32,408 nt of DNA from Acidobacteriota bacterium. GTDB taxonomy: Bacteria > Acidobacteriota > Terriglobia > Acidiferrales > UBA7541. The notes beneath the pieces were generated by a model that was not told where the DNA came from, did no database searches, and saw nothing but the letters and a program-made list of their open reading frames with translations. The stretch covers positions 1 through 32,408 of the forward strand of contig QHYU01000079.1 in the NCBI GenBank assembly GCA_003224235.1. Reading direction: 5' to 3'. Within the stretch, counting starts at the first letter, position 1. Each line of letters starts with the position of its first letter. Below, in pieces: positions 1-8,212 of the stretch. Both the position numbers and the translations under genes were made by a program.

Positions 1-1
1 C

Positions 2-370
2 CTCGAAGGCCGCGGCACAATAGGTGTGCGCGGGCCAAGGCTGCGCGGCCTGGACATAAGGGCCGCATACCTGCTCGAGAAGTTTCGGCCGGGCGCCAGC
101 CAATTTGCGGCAGCCGACGCCCGCTTCTCCCTGGCCGCCGGTAAGATCCAGGTCGAAAGTCTCCGGCTCTCGGACCGCGGAGACAATCTGGAGGCCGAGG
201 GCAGCGTGGATTTCTCGCGCACGCTCGATTTGCGCCTTCACGCTCTGGTGCGACCAGACGACAAACCGGCTGGCGACCCTCCTGGCAAAACGATTCGCAT
301 CATGGGTCCCCTTGACGCGCCGCAGATCAGCCCGGTCGAGTCTCGCAGCGGAATGCCCGGCGGCAATTGA
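2..370 (+). CDS. C-terminal end of an AsmA-like protein (5' end outside window)
   Basis: The frame is open from the left edge of the window to a TGA at 368-370, so this is the last ~122 residues of a longer protein. A GTG at 26 exists, but the reading frame is open upstream of it. The pattern is alternating short beta strands with a closing block like IRIMGPLDAPQIS, which resembles the end of AsmA/YhdP-type proteins, where a last strand is followed by G-x-L-x-A-P-x. Such proteins are inner-membrane-anchored periplasmic bridges linked to lipid transport and outer-membrane assembly. The stop overlaps the next start (TGATG), suggesting translational coupling. Family assignment is tentative because the diagnostic N-terminus is missing. 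Confidence 0.55.
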   Translation, partial: LEGRGTIGVRGPRLRGLDIRAAYLLEKFRPGASQFAAADARFSLAAGKIQVESLRLSDRGDNLEAEGSVDFSRTLDLRLHALVRPDDKPAGDPPGKTIRIMGPLDAPQISPVESRSGMPGGN

Positions 371-1419
371 TGGCTCGACTATGGCGCTTCGCGCGTTTCC
401 GGGCGCTGGAATTGTCTGGTGGGAAACGGCGTGCTAGCGTCCGGTCGATGAGTGATTTAGTCTGTAGCGTGATGTGGTGCCTGCTGGGCCTGCTGGTTCC
501 TCCGGTAGTCGCGCAGGAGAAGCCGCTGGAACGCAGTTTTCTCGCGGGCATGAGCGCCAGCTACCGCATCCAACTCCTTGTGCGCAGCGAGATTCAGGGC
601 CAGCAACCCGTCCAGATCGGCGCGAAGACTTACGTCAAGCCGTTCTTGCGCGAGGCCCATGGGCGGCTCTCCTGGCGGGCCACCCAGCACGTGATCTCCG
701 TCAGCGCTGACGGCACCGCAGACATAGAGGAAGTGCTGGATGAAGCTGAGAGCGCGCAAGCCAGCGGGTCGAGCGCTGACGAGGAGACCGAAAAGTTGGT
801 CAAGGCCGTGCTCGAGGCATTTGAAAAATGGGGTGTGATGCGCGTGCTGCGCTACCACGAAACCCGCGCGGGCCAACTGACTGACCTCAGCCCGGATGGC
901 GCGCCACCACTGGAAGAGGCGTCTCCGCCGGTGCTGACGCTCTGGCTGCTGCGGGCGCTGCGGCCGGGGGTCGCGCTGCCTGCGGCTCCCATCCGATTTG
1001 GAGAACTTTGGCAGGAGCCACGCACGGCGCAACTCCCGCACTGGGCCGATGCGCGCGGTTCGGAAGTCGGCGGATGGCTTGCGACGACTGGATTTCCAGA
1101 GCCTGCGGCGCGGCTGCACGTCGTGCAGCAACTCTCGGGGACCGTGGTTTCGGGCGTGGAGAAGCCGCCGGAGGGCACGGCCCAGGCGCGCTTCCATGCC
1201 GAATCGGTGAACACGGTTTCGCTGGGCGATGGTCGCCTGATGGCCGCCACTCGCTCAGCCACGCGCGAGATCACCTGGATGCTGGCGCCGGTCAAAGGCC
1301 TGCGCGAGCAGCCGGAGTTTCGGGGACGATTGTCCGTTGAGGTTCAGATCGAGGCCTGCAATGACTCGCCTTGCCTATCTCCTAAGCCTGGTCGCTCTGC
1401 TCTGGGCGAGCGGGAGTAG
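370..1419 (+). CDS. Exported protein of unknown function (about 350 aa)
   Basis: I do not recognise a named family. The ATG at 370 overlaps the stop of the previous gene by one base; a TTG at 367 and an ATG at 448 are alternatives. Translation from 448 starts directly with a signal peptide (MSDLVCSVMW..., predicted cleavage after PPVVA), so 448 may be the true start. The mature part begins with a F-L-A-G-x-x-A-S-Y-R-I-Q motif, has an acidic, probably helical middle with many E and D, and then beta-rich segments to the end. The following gene opens with a similar F-x-x-G-x-x-x-x-Y-x pattern, so the two may be distant paralogues. The 3' end overlaps the next gene by 59 bases. A periplasmic location is inferred; the role is unknown. 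Confidence 0.7.
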   Translation: MARLWRFARFRALELSGGKRRASVRSMSDLVCSVMWCLLGLLVPPVVAQEKPLERSFLAGMSASYRIQLLVRSEIQGQQPVQIGAKTYVKPFLREAHGRLSWRATQHVISVSADGTADIEEVLDEAESAQASGSSADEETEKLVKAVLEAFEKWGVMRVLRYHETRAGQLTDLSPDGAPPLEEASPPVLTLWLLRALRPGVALPAAPIRFGELWQEPRTAQLPHWADARGSEVGGWLATTGFPEPAARLHVVQQLSGTVVSGVEKPPEGTAQARFHAESVNTVSLGDGRLMAATRSATREITWMLAPVKGLREQPEFRGRLSVEVQIEACNDSPCLSPKPGRSALGERE

Positions 1420-2470
1420 CGCTGCTCGGCCCTGTCCGTGGCCGCTCCAGCAGTCCGGTGGGAGTCGCGTGCGTCGCGCAGCCGAGCCGCCGCAGCGTGT
1501 CGTGCTCGCGCCGCAGTTTGTCCCCGGACGCGTGCTGCGCTATCAGATGGAAATCCGCACCACAACCGAGGGCCGGCGCACGGGGCTGGTTGAGGATCCG
1601 CAGGCGCCTACGCAACTGGAAATGACTTGGGCCGCTATTGTGCGCGTCGAGGTGTTGGGCGGAGAGACGACGCCCATAAAGTCGGGGCCGGATGCCTCTG
1701 GGCAGCCGGGAAACCCATCCGGCGCACGTTCCAGAAATCCCTCCGGGGCAGGCTGGATACGGCTGCGCACAACGTATGAGAAATCCACGGCCACCGCTCG
1801 CAGTGATACCTTCGATCCCGAAGCCGCTACCATCGAAGAGCAGTACGGGAAGCTTGCAGGGCGCACGATCCTGTTCACGCTGGATGCCCATGGGAAAGTC
1901 ATCGATGTCGAAGGCCTGCAGGAAATTCTCTCGGATGAGAGGGCCGCCAACGCAGCCCGCGAATGGATCGGGCAACTCGCCCTGGGGGCCGCGCTGCCGA
2001 AGGAAGGTATTGTGCCGGGGCAGAAGTGGTCCTTGGAGCAACCCGCCCCCTCCGCGCCCATTGCTGGCACCGTCTGGCGCAGCGAGTCCACTTACTTGCG
2101 GGACGAGCGGTGCCGCCCCGCGACCCCCGCCGGCGCGTTGGCCCCCAACGACGTGTTGCCGTACGAAACCTGCGCGGTCATCCTCAGCCGCTATGCCATG
2201 CTCCAGCCGCACCCTCTCCGCGACCCCACCCCGGAGGAGTACCGCAAGAACAGCCTGCGCACCGCCGGCAAGTGGACTGGTTCAGGCGAAAGCCTTAGCT
2301 ACGTCTCGCTGCGCACGGGCTGGGTGGTAAGCGTGACGCAGTCAGGCACCCAGGACCTCGACGTCACCGTGTCTACGGCGGCCGGTGAGTCGCGCGTGCG
2401 CTACGCCGGCAGCGTGCGCAGCCAGTCGCAGATCACGCTGCTGCCCGAATCCGCGCCCCCGCCACGCTGA
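1361..2470 (+). CDS. Exported protein of unknown function, possibly DUF6263-like
   Basis: The start at 1361 is chosen because GAGG at 1351-1354 sits six bases upstream and the product then begins with a clean signal peptide (MTRLAYLLSLVALLWASGSSA). A TTG at 1337 would add eight residues in front of it. The mature protein opens with a F-V-P-G-R-V-L-R-Y-Q motif followed by beta strands, and it contains a S-L-R-T-G-W-V-V-S stretch near the C-terminus. This layout recalls DUF6263-like exported proteins of Bacteroidota and Acidobacteriota, but that is only a resemblance. The 59-base overlap with the previous gene and the shared N-terminal motif suggest the two are co-translated and perhaps act together. 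Confidence 0.7.
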   Translation: MTRLAYLLSLVALLWASGSSAARPCPWPLQQSGGSRVRRAAEPPQRVVLAPQFVPGRVLRYQMEIRTTTEGRRTGLVEDPQAPTQLEMTWAAIVRVEVLGGETTPIKSGPDASGQPGNPSGARSRNPSGAGWIRLRTTYEKSTATARSDTFDPEAATIEEQYGKLAGRTILFTLDAHGKVIDVEGLQEILSDERAANAAREWIGQLALGAALPKEGIVPGQKWSLEQPAPSAPIAGTVWRSESTYLRDERCRPATPAGALAPNDVLPYETCAVILSRYAMLQPHPLRDPTPEEYRKNSLRTAGKWTGSGESLSYVSLRTGWVVSVTQSGTQDLDVTVSTAAGESRVRYAGSVRSQSQITLLPESAPPPR

Positions 2471-2637
2471 ATCTCCGAAATCATTGAAAGGAAAGAGAAA
2501 TAAATGACGTGGCTAGAGAGATTTGAACTCGTGGATTGGAAGATTCGTGGCTTGGTAGCATAAGCTTTGCGTGCGCGGCCTGAATCCCTAACAGCCTGCC
2601 GAAAAACTCTCCGGCGCACTCCACGCGGCAACTTCTA

Positions 2638-2776
2638 GGCGGGTGCCCCATCCTCGGGCAGCTTGGGTGGGCCTGTCATCTCTGAAAGCGCCTTCCGTCA
2701 TTCCGAGCCCCGCCAGGGGTGGGATAAACTCCGCGAGGAATCTCTCTTCGATCTCCTACTGGACGAAGATTTGCGT
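2638..2776. repeat. Dispersed 139-bp repeat, copy 1
   Basis: By eye this segment aligns without gaps to 27567-27705 with about 11 mismatches over 139 bases. It contains the core GTCATTCCGAGCCCCGCC and ends in GACGAAGATTTGCGT. A third partial copy of its right end starts at 28667. It is intergenic here, between the second exported protein and the TetR gene. The flanking 2471-2637 holds no gene I can support. No transposase or terminal inverted repeat is visible, so the way it spreads is unknown. Confidence 0.8.
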
Positions 2777-2806
2777 GCCCAAGGAAATCTTTTTGAAACT
2801 TTCCGC

Positions 2807-2834
2807 TTGACACCGGCATCTATACATGCATACT
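2807..2834 (+). promoter_or_regulatory. Candidate sigma70 promoter of the TetR gene
   Basis: A perfect -35 hexamer TTGACA (2807-2812) is followed by a 16-bp spacer and CATACT (2829-2834, 4 of 6 matches to the -10 consensus). The -10 box lies inside the palindrome at 2826-2843, the usual arrangement for autorepression by a TetR protein. Confidence 0.55.
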
Positions 2835-2843
2835 GGTTGGTAT
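2826..2843. promoter_or_regulatory. Predicted TetR operator, site 1
   Basis: The 18-mer ATGCATACTGGTTGGTAT fits the palindrome ATAC-N2-AC-N2-GT-N2-GTAT at 11 of 12 defined positions. The same palindrome occurs perfectly at 3542-3559 in front of the exporter genes. It overlaps the -10 box of the regulator promoter, so binding should block its transcription. Confidence 0.6.
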
Positions 2844-2878
2844 GTTATGGAGAGGCGGCAGCAGCGAAGGTGAGTAAG

Positions 2879-3490
2879 ATGGCGACACACCGAAATCCGG
2901 ACTTAACCCGACGCAGTCTGCTAGGAGCAGCCTTTCGAGAAATGTACAAGTCTGGGTTCCAAGCCGCAAGCCTCGACAATATCTTGTCTAACGCGAATGT
3001 CACCAAGGGAGCCCTCTATCATCATTTTGGCAGCAAGCAAGAATTGGGCTACGCAGTGGTGGATGAGCTGATACGCGAGCACATACTCAATAGATGGGTG
3101 CGTTCCTTGGAGAAGGCCGAGAATCCCATCGATGGTCTGTTGGCCATTCTTCGCGCGAAAGAGCCGCACCCTGGCTTTGATCAACGTCTGGGCTGTCCCC
3201 TGAACAACCTGGCACAGGAAATGTCACCTCTGGATGAAGGGTTCCGGAAGCGGCTGGAGGGTGTCTTCCGCGAGTGGCGACAGGGGATCGCGAAAGCGTT
3301 ACGGCGAGGCCAGGAAAGGGGCCAGGTAAGATCTGACGTCGATCCACTTGAATCCGCCGATTTCTTCATTGCTGCCTTAGAAGGCAGCCTGTCCCTGGCG
3401 AAGAACGCTCAGGACACAGACGTGTTTGATAACTGCAAGGCAGGCTTGGCGAGCTATTTGAAAGGCTTGCGCACCCCGGGCTCCAGCTAA
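2879..3490 (+). CDS. TetR/AcrR-family transcriptional regulator
   Basis: The product (203 aa) starts at ATG 2879, with GAAGG at 2866-2870 eight bases upstream. The frame extends further up into the dispersed repeat, but that part is not protein-like. Residues ~9-57 form a typical TetR helix-turn-helix region, including the recognition helix block VTKGALYHHFGSK. The C-terminal ligand domain carries GCPLNNLAQEMS, a motif of the LmrA/YxaF-like and TetR_C_13-type branch. Proteins of this branch usually repress a neighbouring transporter or oxidoreductase and are released by a small hydrophobic ligand. The palindrome shared by its own promoter and the exporter promoter supports repression of itself and the genes from 3595 on. 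The inducer is unknown. Confidence 0.93.
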   Translation: MATHRNPDLTRRSLLGAAFREMYKSGFQAASLDNILSNANVTKGALYHHFGSKQELGYAVVDELIREHILNRWVRSLEKAENPIDGLLAILRAKEPHPGFDQRLGCPLNNLAQEMSPLDEGFRKRLEGVFREWRQGIAKALRRGQERGQVRSDVDPLESADFFIAALEGSLSLAKNAQDTDVFDNCKAGLASYLKGLRTPGSS

Positions 3491-3541
3491 TCAGGAGGGA
3501 ATCCTTGTTTGCTTGGCGAAGGTGGTTTGCGGCGTAACTAA

Positions 3542-3559
3542 ATACCGACTGGTACGTAT
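3542..3559. promoter_or_regulatory. Predicted TetR operator, site 2 (exporter promoter)
   Basis: The 18-mer ATACCGACTGGTACGTAT is symmetric at twelve positions (ATAC-N2-AC-N2-GT-N2-GTAT). It lies in the 104-bp gap between the TetR gene and the first exporter gene, 36 bases before the start at 3595. ACTGGT and the following GTATGTT are shared with site 1 in the same relative positions. Confidence 0.65.
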
Positions 3560-3594
3560 GTTCTGGAAATGAAGTTGCGTGAGGTGGCCCCAAG

Positions 3595-4734
3595 ATGAAC
3601 TTCGTTGCCTGGAAGATGCTGGTGGCCGATCGGGCCAAGTATTTCAGCCTGATCTTCGCCATTGCCTTCGCTTCGTTCCTGCTGGCCAATCAGATTTCCA
3701 TTTTCATTGGCATCATGACACGGCCCGCCAGCCAGATTCTCGACGTTGTGGACGCCGATATCTGGGTGATGGATCCCCAAACACTTTATAGCGATGAAGT
3801 GTACGCCCTGCGGGATTACGACCTTTATCGAGTCCGCAGCGTGCCCGGAGTCGAGTGGGCGGTGCCGCTCTACAAGGGGCTGGGACGCGCGAAAGCCCCG
3901 GACGGAAAATTCCGCAACGTGATTCTCTTGGGTGTGGACGATGCGACGCTTGTGGGTGCTCCTCGGAAGATGCTGGTGGGTTCGATCTATGACCTCGGTC
4001 AGCCGGATGCGGCCATCATTGACAAGGCGGGATTCCGGTATTTCTTCCCTGGTGAGCCCCTTCAAGTGGGCAAGACTCTTCAGATGAATGAGAGGCGGGT
4101 CTTGATTGTCGGGATCAGTGACGCATCGGCTCCGTTTCAGAGCTTCCCTGTCCTCCACACGCGCTACAGCCAAGCGCTTGGGTTTGTGGGACGCGAGCGC
4201 AATCTGCTCTCCTTTGTTCTCGCCAAGCCCGTGGCGGGGCTTTCAACTGGGGAGGTGGGCCATCGGATCGAGGCTGCGACGGGACTGAAGGCCAGAAGCA
4301 ATGAAGAGTTTTCCTGGGACGCGTTCCGTTTCTACCTGCGGAACACAGGCATCCCCGTGAACTTCGGCATTACGGTAATGATTGCTCTGATCGTCGGCAC
4401 TGTGGTACCCGGCCAGACCTTTTACATCTTCACCATCGAGAACCTGAAACAGTTTGGCGCTCTGAAGGCCATCGGCGTAACGAATCGGCGAATCATCGCC
4501 ATGATCTTGCTGCAAGCCATGGTTGTGGGCGCCACCGGCTACGCCCTCGGCATGGGCATGGCCGCGGCCTTCTTTGCGAGCTTCTTGAACTATCTGCCGA
4601 CGCGCGGAATCGTTTTGCCCTGGCAGGTCATGGCAGGCATCGCGGTAGTCGTGCTCTTTGTGGTCGGACTGGCCAGCCTGATGAGCATCCGCCGCGTCAT
4701 CGTCCTCGAACCCGCAGTGGTTTTCCGGGGGTAA
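3595..4734 (+). CDS. devC: DevC-like ABC exporter permease (FtsX/MacB fold)
   Basis: The 379-aa product is an inner-membrane permease of the FtsX/MacB type. A first transmembrane segment lies at ~16-40, a large periplasmic domain (~41-255) follows, and three more segments lie at ~258-278, ~302-332 and ~345-365. The N-terminal signature NFVAWKMLVADRAKY and the motif DADIWVMDP are typical of DevC-like permeases, which in cyanobacteria export heterocyst glycolipids with DevA and DevB. The ATPase gene starts four bases after the stop, then come the adaptor and an outer-membrane channel, so the whole transenvelope pump is encoded together. The substrate cannot be read from sequence. The predicted TetR operator 36 bases upstream implies induction by a compound. 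Confidence 0.92.
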   Translation: MNFVAWKMLVADRAKYFSLIFAIAFASFLLANQISIFIGIMTRPASQILDVVDADIWVMDPQTLYSDEVYALRDYDLYRVRSVPGVEWAVPLYKGLGRAKAPDGKFRNVILLGVDDATLVGAPRKMLVGSIYDLGQPDAAIIDKAGFRYFFPGEPLQVGKTLQMNERRVLIVGISDASAPFQSFPVLHTRYSQALGFVGRERNLLSFVLAKPVAGLSTGEVGHRIEAATGLKARSNEEFSWDAFRFYLRNTGIPVNFGITVMIALIVGTVVPGQTFYIFTIENLKQFGALKAIGVTNRRIIAMILLQAMVVGATGYALGMGMAAAFFASFLNYLPTRGIVLPWQVMAGIAVVVLFVVGLASLMSIRRVIVLEPAVVFRG

Positions 4735-4738
4735 GCAC

Positions 4739-5530
4739 ATGGTTGCAGATGGAATTGCGGTTTTCTCGCGTGACGTAACAAAAGTCTTTGGCCGTGGGGA
4801 CACACAGGTCCACGCCCTGCGTGGCATTGACCTTGAAATCCGCCTGGGCGAGCTCACGATGTTGGTCGGGCCGAGCGGCAGCGGCAAGACAACTCTGCTC
4901 AGCGTGATCACAGGTCTGCTCGACGCCACTTCAGGCGAGCTCGTCGTCTTGGGCGAACGCCCCACAGCGCTTTCGCCGGAGGAGCTCATTCTCTTTCGAC
5001 GAGAGAATCTGGGCTTTGTCTTTCAGCAGTACAACTTGATTCCTGCTTTGACCGCCGCAGAAAACGTGGCTGTGCCCTTGCTGGCCGGTGGAGTTAAAAG
5101 GCAGCAGGCAGTCGCGCGAGGCAAAGAGCTCCTGGCTACTCTGGGCATGGCCCATCGGGCCCACGCGTTGCCCTCTGAGCTCTCGGGCGGGGAGCAGCAG
5201 CGGGTGGCCTTGGCCCGAGCACTGGTTCACGAGCCGAGGTTGATCGTTTGCGACGAACCGACGTCAGCCCTTGACGGACGCACCGGTCATGCGGTCATGG
5301 AGCTGTTGAGTGCGACAGCAGTTCGGCCCGACCGCGCCGTCATCATCGTCACCCATGATGCCCGCATTTTCGATTTCGCCGACCAAATCGCCCATATGGA
5401 CGACGGCCGGATTGTGTCCTTAGAGGAAAACCGAAAGAACGGGGCTCTGACGAACGGTCTTGTGGCAGCTTCTGAAACATGGTCATTGGCGGAGCCAGAC
5501 GCAAGGTCTTACACGACGACAGGAGACTAG
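4739..5530 (+). CDS. devA: DevA-like ABC exporter ATP-binding protein
   Basis: The 263-aa product has all the parts of an ABC ATPase of the LolD/MacB/DevA class. These are the Walker A motif GPSGSGKTT (residues 44-52), the Q-loop in VFQQYNLIP, the signature LSGGEQQRVALARAL, the Walker B LIVCDEPTSALD and the switch histidine in VTHD. It should power the FtsX-like permease encoded just upstream by ATP hydrolysis at the inner face of the cytoplasmic membrane. The last ~35 residues after the ATPase core are not conserved. GGGGGTAAG just before the ATG can act as ribosome site. Confidence 0.95.
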   Translation: MVADGIAVFSRDVTKVFGRGDTQVHALRGIDLEIRLGELTMLVGPSGSGKTTLLSVITGLLDATSGELVVLGERPTALSPEELILFRRENLGFVFQQYNLIPALTAAENVAVPLLAGGVKRQQAVARGKELLATLGMAHRAHALPSELSGGEQQRVALARALVHEPRLIVCDEPTSALDGRTGHAVMELLSATAVRPDRAVIIVTHDARIFDFADQIAHMDDGRIVSLEENRKNGALTNGLVAASETWSLAEPDARSYTTTGD

Positions 5531-5534
5531 GATC

Positions 5535-6626
5535 ATGAAGAAAACCATACCTTTGATCGCGGCCATCGCGTTGGTTTTTGCTGTGGGCGCAGTGATTGCC
5601 ATGAAGCCGGTCCGTCATGGGGAACCCCCGCCATCTCCTCCTCCGGCCACCAAGTTTCAATCGGCTGTGGGAGCGGTTGGCTTGGTCGAAGCCAGCACCG
5701 AAAACATTGACCTTAGTTGCGCCGTCTCGGGCATGGTCACAGGGGTGTACGTGAAAGCGGGCGACCGTGTTCAAGCAGGACAGAAGCTCTTCTCGCTGGA
5801 TGACCGCGACCTACAGGCGGATCAACGAGTCAAGCGCGCGGCACTTGAAGCAGCGCGAGCACGCCGCACGAAGCTCGAAGAGCAACCGCGCGCGGAAGAC
5901 ATCCCACCGGCAGAGGCACGCGTGCGCGAGGCGCAGGCGAATTTGGCGGACACAGAGGTACAAGTGAGATTGATCGAAAGCGTCACGGATAGGCGGGCTG
6001 TCCGTGAGGAGGACGTTCAGCGCAGGAGACTTGCATACCAAGCGGCACAGGCGCGTTTGGCCGAGGCGCAGGCCCAACTAGCTTTGTTGAAGGCGGGCGC
6101 CTGGGCGCCCGATATTGCCGTGGCGAAATCCGAGGTGGCCCAGGCAGAAGCTCAGCTCAAGCTGGTTGAGACCAACGTTGATCGTCTAAGCATGCGCGCC
6201 CCGATCGCTGGAGTCATTCTGCAGAACAAAGTACGGCTCGGTCAGTACGGGCAATGCGGCCCGCTCAGTGAGCCTCTAATGATCCTCGGAAGTGTCACTC
6301 CTTTGCATGTTCGCGTGGATGTGGATGAGCACGATGCCTGGCGCGTGCAGGGAGGTGCCCCCGCCCTGGCGTCGCCTCGCGGCAACGGTTCTCTGAGAAT
6401 CCCTCTGGAGTTCGTTCGTTTTGAGCCTTATGTGATCCCTAAAAAGTCGTTGACAGGCGATAGCACCGAACGCGTGGATACACGCGTTCTGCAGGTCATC
6501 TATCGCGTGAAAGACCAGGACGCGCCTCTCTATGTGGGGCAGCAAATGGACGTGTACATCGAAACGCCGCTCACATCGAGGACATTCCGTCAGCATTCCG
6601 GCCCCGCGGTAGGAGGTGGGCAGTGA
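5535..6626 (+). CDS. devB: DevB/HlyD-family periplasmic adaptor
   Basis: The start at ATG 5535 is set by AGGAG (5521-5525) nine bases upstream; the open frame before it lies inside the ATPase gene. The 363-aa product begins with a membrane anchor (KKTIPLIAAIALVFAVGAVI). A half lipoyl motif with VSGMVTGVYVKAGDRVQAGQ comes next, then a long Ala/Glu/Gln/Arg coiled-coil hairpin (~95-205). The second lipoyl half has RAPIAGVI, and a beta-barrel region closes the protein. This is the plan of membrane-fusion proteins that link an inner-membrane exporter to a TolC-like channel. The last residues overlap the start of the channel gene by four bases (GTGA), so the stoichiometric partners are translationally coupled. 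Confidence 0.93.
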   Translation: MKKTIPLIAAIALVFAVGAVIAMKPVRHGEPPPSPPPATKFQSAVGAVGLVEASTENIDLSCAVSGMVTGVYVKAGDRVQAGQKLFSLDDRDLQADQRVKRAALEAARARRTKLEEQPRAEDIPPAEARVREAQANLADTEVQVRLIESVTDRRAVREEDVQRRRLAYQAAQARLAEAQAQLALLKAGAWAPDIAVAKSEVAQAEAQLKLVETNVDRLSMRAPIAGVILQNKVRLGQYGQCGPLSEPLMILGSVTPLHVRVDVDEHDAWRVQGGAPALASPRGNGSLRIPLEFVRFEPYVIPKKSLTGDSTERVDTRVLQVIYRVKDQDAPLYVGQQMDVYIETPLTSRTFRQHSGPAVGGGQ

Positions 6627-8104
6627 AAGGGCTAAGTTCGGTCGTAGCCGTCTTTTCGTTTCTTCTGCTGACGGGTTGTGCGGTTGGCCCGAACTACAAA
6701 CGGCCGCAGGTTGCGGTTCCCGGACAGTGGACGGCTGCGCCGGCTCGCGGAACCTCAACGAAACCACTGGAGACAGACGAGTGGTGGGCATCGTTTCAAG
6801 ACTCGGAGCTCAACTCTCTGATCGAGCGCGCTGTGCGTCGAAACCTGGATCTCAAGCTGGCTCTCGAACGAGTAGTGGAAGCCCGCGCAGCACGAGGCAT
6901 CGCGCGATCAGGTTATTTTCCCTCCGTCGGCGCCAACGCTTCGGCGACGCGGCTGCGGGGAGGAATCAGTCAGGGAGTGATCCGCGCGGTGCCATCCTCC
7001 GCTGACCCCAATGCGCGCCCGAGCTTGATCTCTCCGTTTGAGACCAACTCCTTCCAGGGAAATCTGAGCGCCTCCTGGGAGCTCGATGTTTTCGGGGGAA
7101 CTCGTCGCGGCGTCCAGGCAGCCACTGCGGATGTGGCGGCAGCCGAGGAAAATCGCCACGACGTGCTGGTGATTCTGTTGGGAGATGTTGGCCGCGTCTA
7201 CGCGCAACTGCGTGGCTTCCAACGTCGGCTGGAGATCGCAAACAAAAACATCCAAACACAACAGGACACTCTTGATCTAACTACCGCCAGAGCGAAGGCA
7301 GGATTGGCTACTGAACTCGATGTATCGCGCGCGGCAGCGCAACTCGAATCCACAAAGGCTGTGGTTCCGACCCTTATCAGCGGAATCGATGTTTCCATTC
7401 ATCGTTTGAGCGTTCTTCTGGGAGAAGAGCCCGGCGCCCTGCGTGGCGAGCTGGAGAAAACGGGGCCGATTCCACCTGCAGGCCCCGATGTCGAGGTCGG
7501 CCTGCCATCGGACCTCTTGAAGCGGCGTCCGGATATCCGCCGCGCCGAAGCACAGTTGGCTGCGGCGACAGCTCGAATCGGCGAGGCGAAAGCGGACTTG
7601 TTTCCTCGCTTCGTCCTAACCGGCACGGCCGGGCGTCAGGCTACTCAACTTCATGATCTCACCCTAGGAGTAGGCAACTTCTTCTCGGCTGGTCCCGGGA
7701 TAAGCTTGCCGTTATTCACCGGGGGACGCATTCGCTCCAACATCGCCGTGCAGACCTCGCGCCAGCGTTCGGCACTAATTAGCTACCAATCAGCCATCCT
7801 GAATTCTCTCGAAGAAGTCCAAGATGCATTGGTTAACTATTCGCAGGAACAGGAGCGTCGCGATCGGCTCAACGAAGCGGTACAACACAGCCAGTTGGCA
7901 GTCGATCTCGCTACCGAGCAATACAGGGCGGGTCTCGTTGACTTCTTGTCGGTACTGGAAGCGCAACGCGAACTCTATGCTAACGAAGATCAACTTGTTC
8001 AAAGCCAAACGAGTGTCACTACCAATCTCGTTGGATTGTATCGCGCTTTGGGTGGCGGCTGGAGCGTAGGTGGCGCTGTATCCATGAACAAACCGACACC
8101 ATGA
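6623..8104 (+). CDS. TolC-like outer-membrane efflux lipoprotein (NodT family)
   Basis: A GTG start at 6623 overlaps the adaptor stop and is preceded by a near-perfect ribosome site, AGGAGGTGG (6611-6619). The 493-aa product has a lipoprotein signal with lipobox LLTGC (Cys19), directly followed by AVGPNYKRP, the hallmark N-terminus of NodT/OprM-type channels. Two outer-membrane-efflux repeats follow (~65-270 and ~285-475), with the typical DLLKRRPDIRRAEAQLAAA at the start of the second. It should form the trimeric outer-membrane and periplasmic duct that completes the DevCAB pump. Length is normal for the family. It is the last gene of the tightly spaced exporter operon. Confidence 0.94.
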   Translation: MKGLSSVVAVFSFLLLTGCAVGPNYKRPQVAVPGQWTAAPARGTSTKPLETDEWWASFQDSELNSLIERAVRRNLDLKLALERVVEARAARGIARSGYFPSVGANASATRLRGGISQGVIRAVPSSADPNARPSLISPFETNSFQGNLSASWELDVFGGTRRGVQAATADVAAAEENRHDVLVILLGDVGRVYAQLRGFQRRLEIANKNIQTQQDTLDLTTARAKAGLATELDVSRAAAQLESTKAVVPTLISGIDVSIHRLSVLLGEEPGALRGELEKTGPIPPAGPDVEVGLPSDLLKRRPDIRRAEAQLAAATARIGEAKADLFPRFVLTGTAGRQATQLHDLTLGVGNFFSAGPGISLPLFTGGRIRSNIAVQTSRQRSALISYQSAILNSLEEVQDALVNYSQEQERRDRLNEAVQHSQLAVDLATEQYRAGLVDFLSVLEAQRELYANEDQLVQSQTSVTTNLVGLYRALGGGWSVGGAVSMNKPTP

Positions 8105-8212
8105 ATGTTTCACGTCAAAGGAGGCTGTCGCCTATCGCCGTGCACTCATCTTCAGGGGCGGCTCGGCTCGGCCTCAAGTTAGGCGATTCAAGGACAAAGT
8201 GAGGAGGACACA

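Noticed and set aside
1382-2212. 276-aa minus-strand open frame
   Set aside because: It is antisense to a gene with a good ribosome site and signal peptide, and its product is Arg/Gly-rich without family pattern.
2663-2878. Extended N-terminus of the TetR regulator
   Set aside because: It would be encoded by the dispersed repeat and the promoter/operator region.
3538-4989. Two long minus-strand open frames (3538-4173 and 4243-4989)
   Set aside because: They lie antisense to the DevC/DevA genes, have His/Arg-rich composition and no motifs; they are shadows of strong codon bias.
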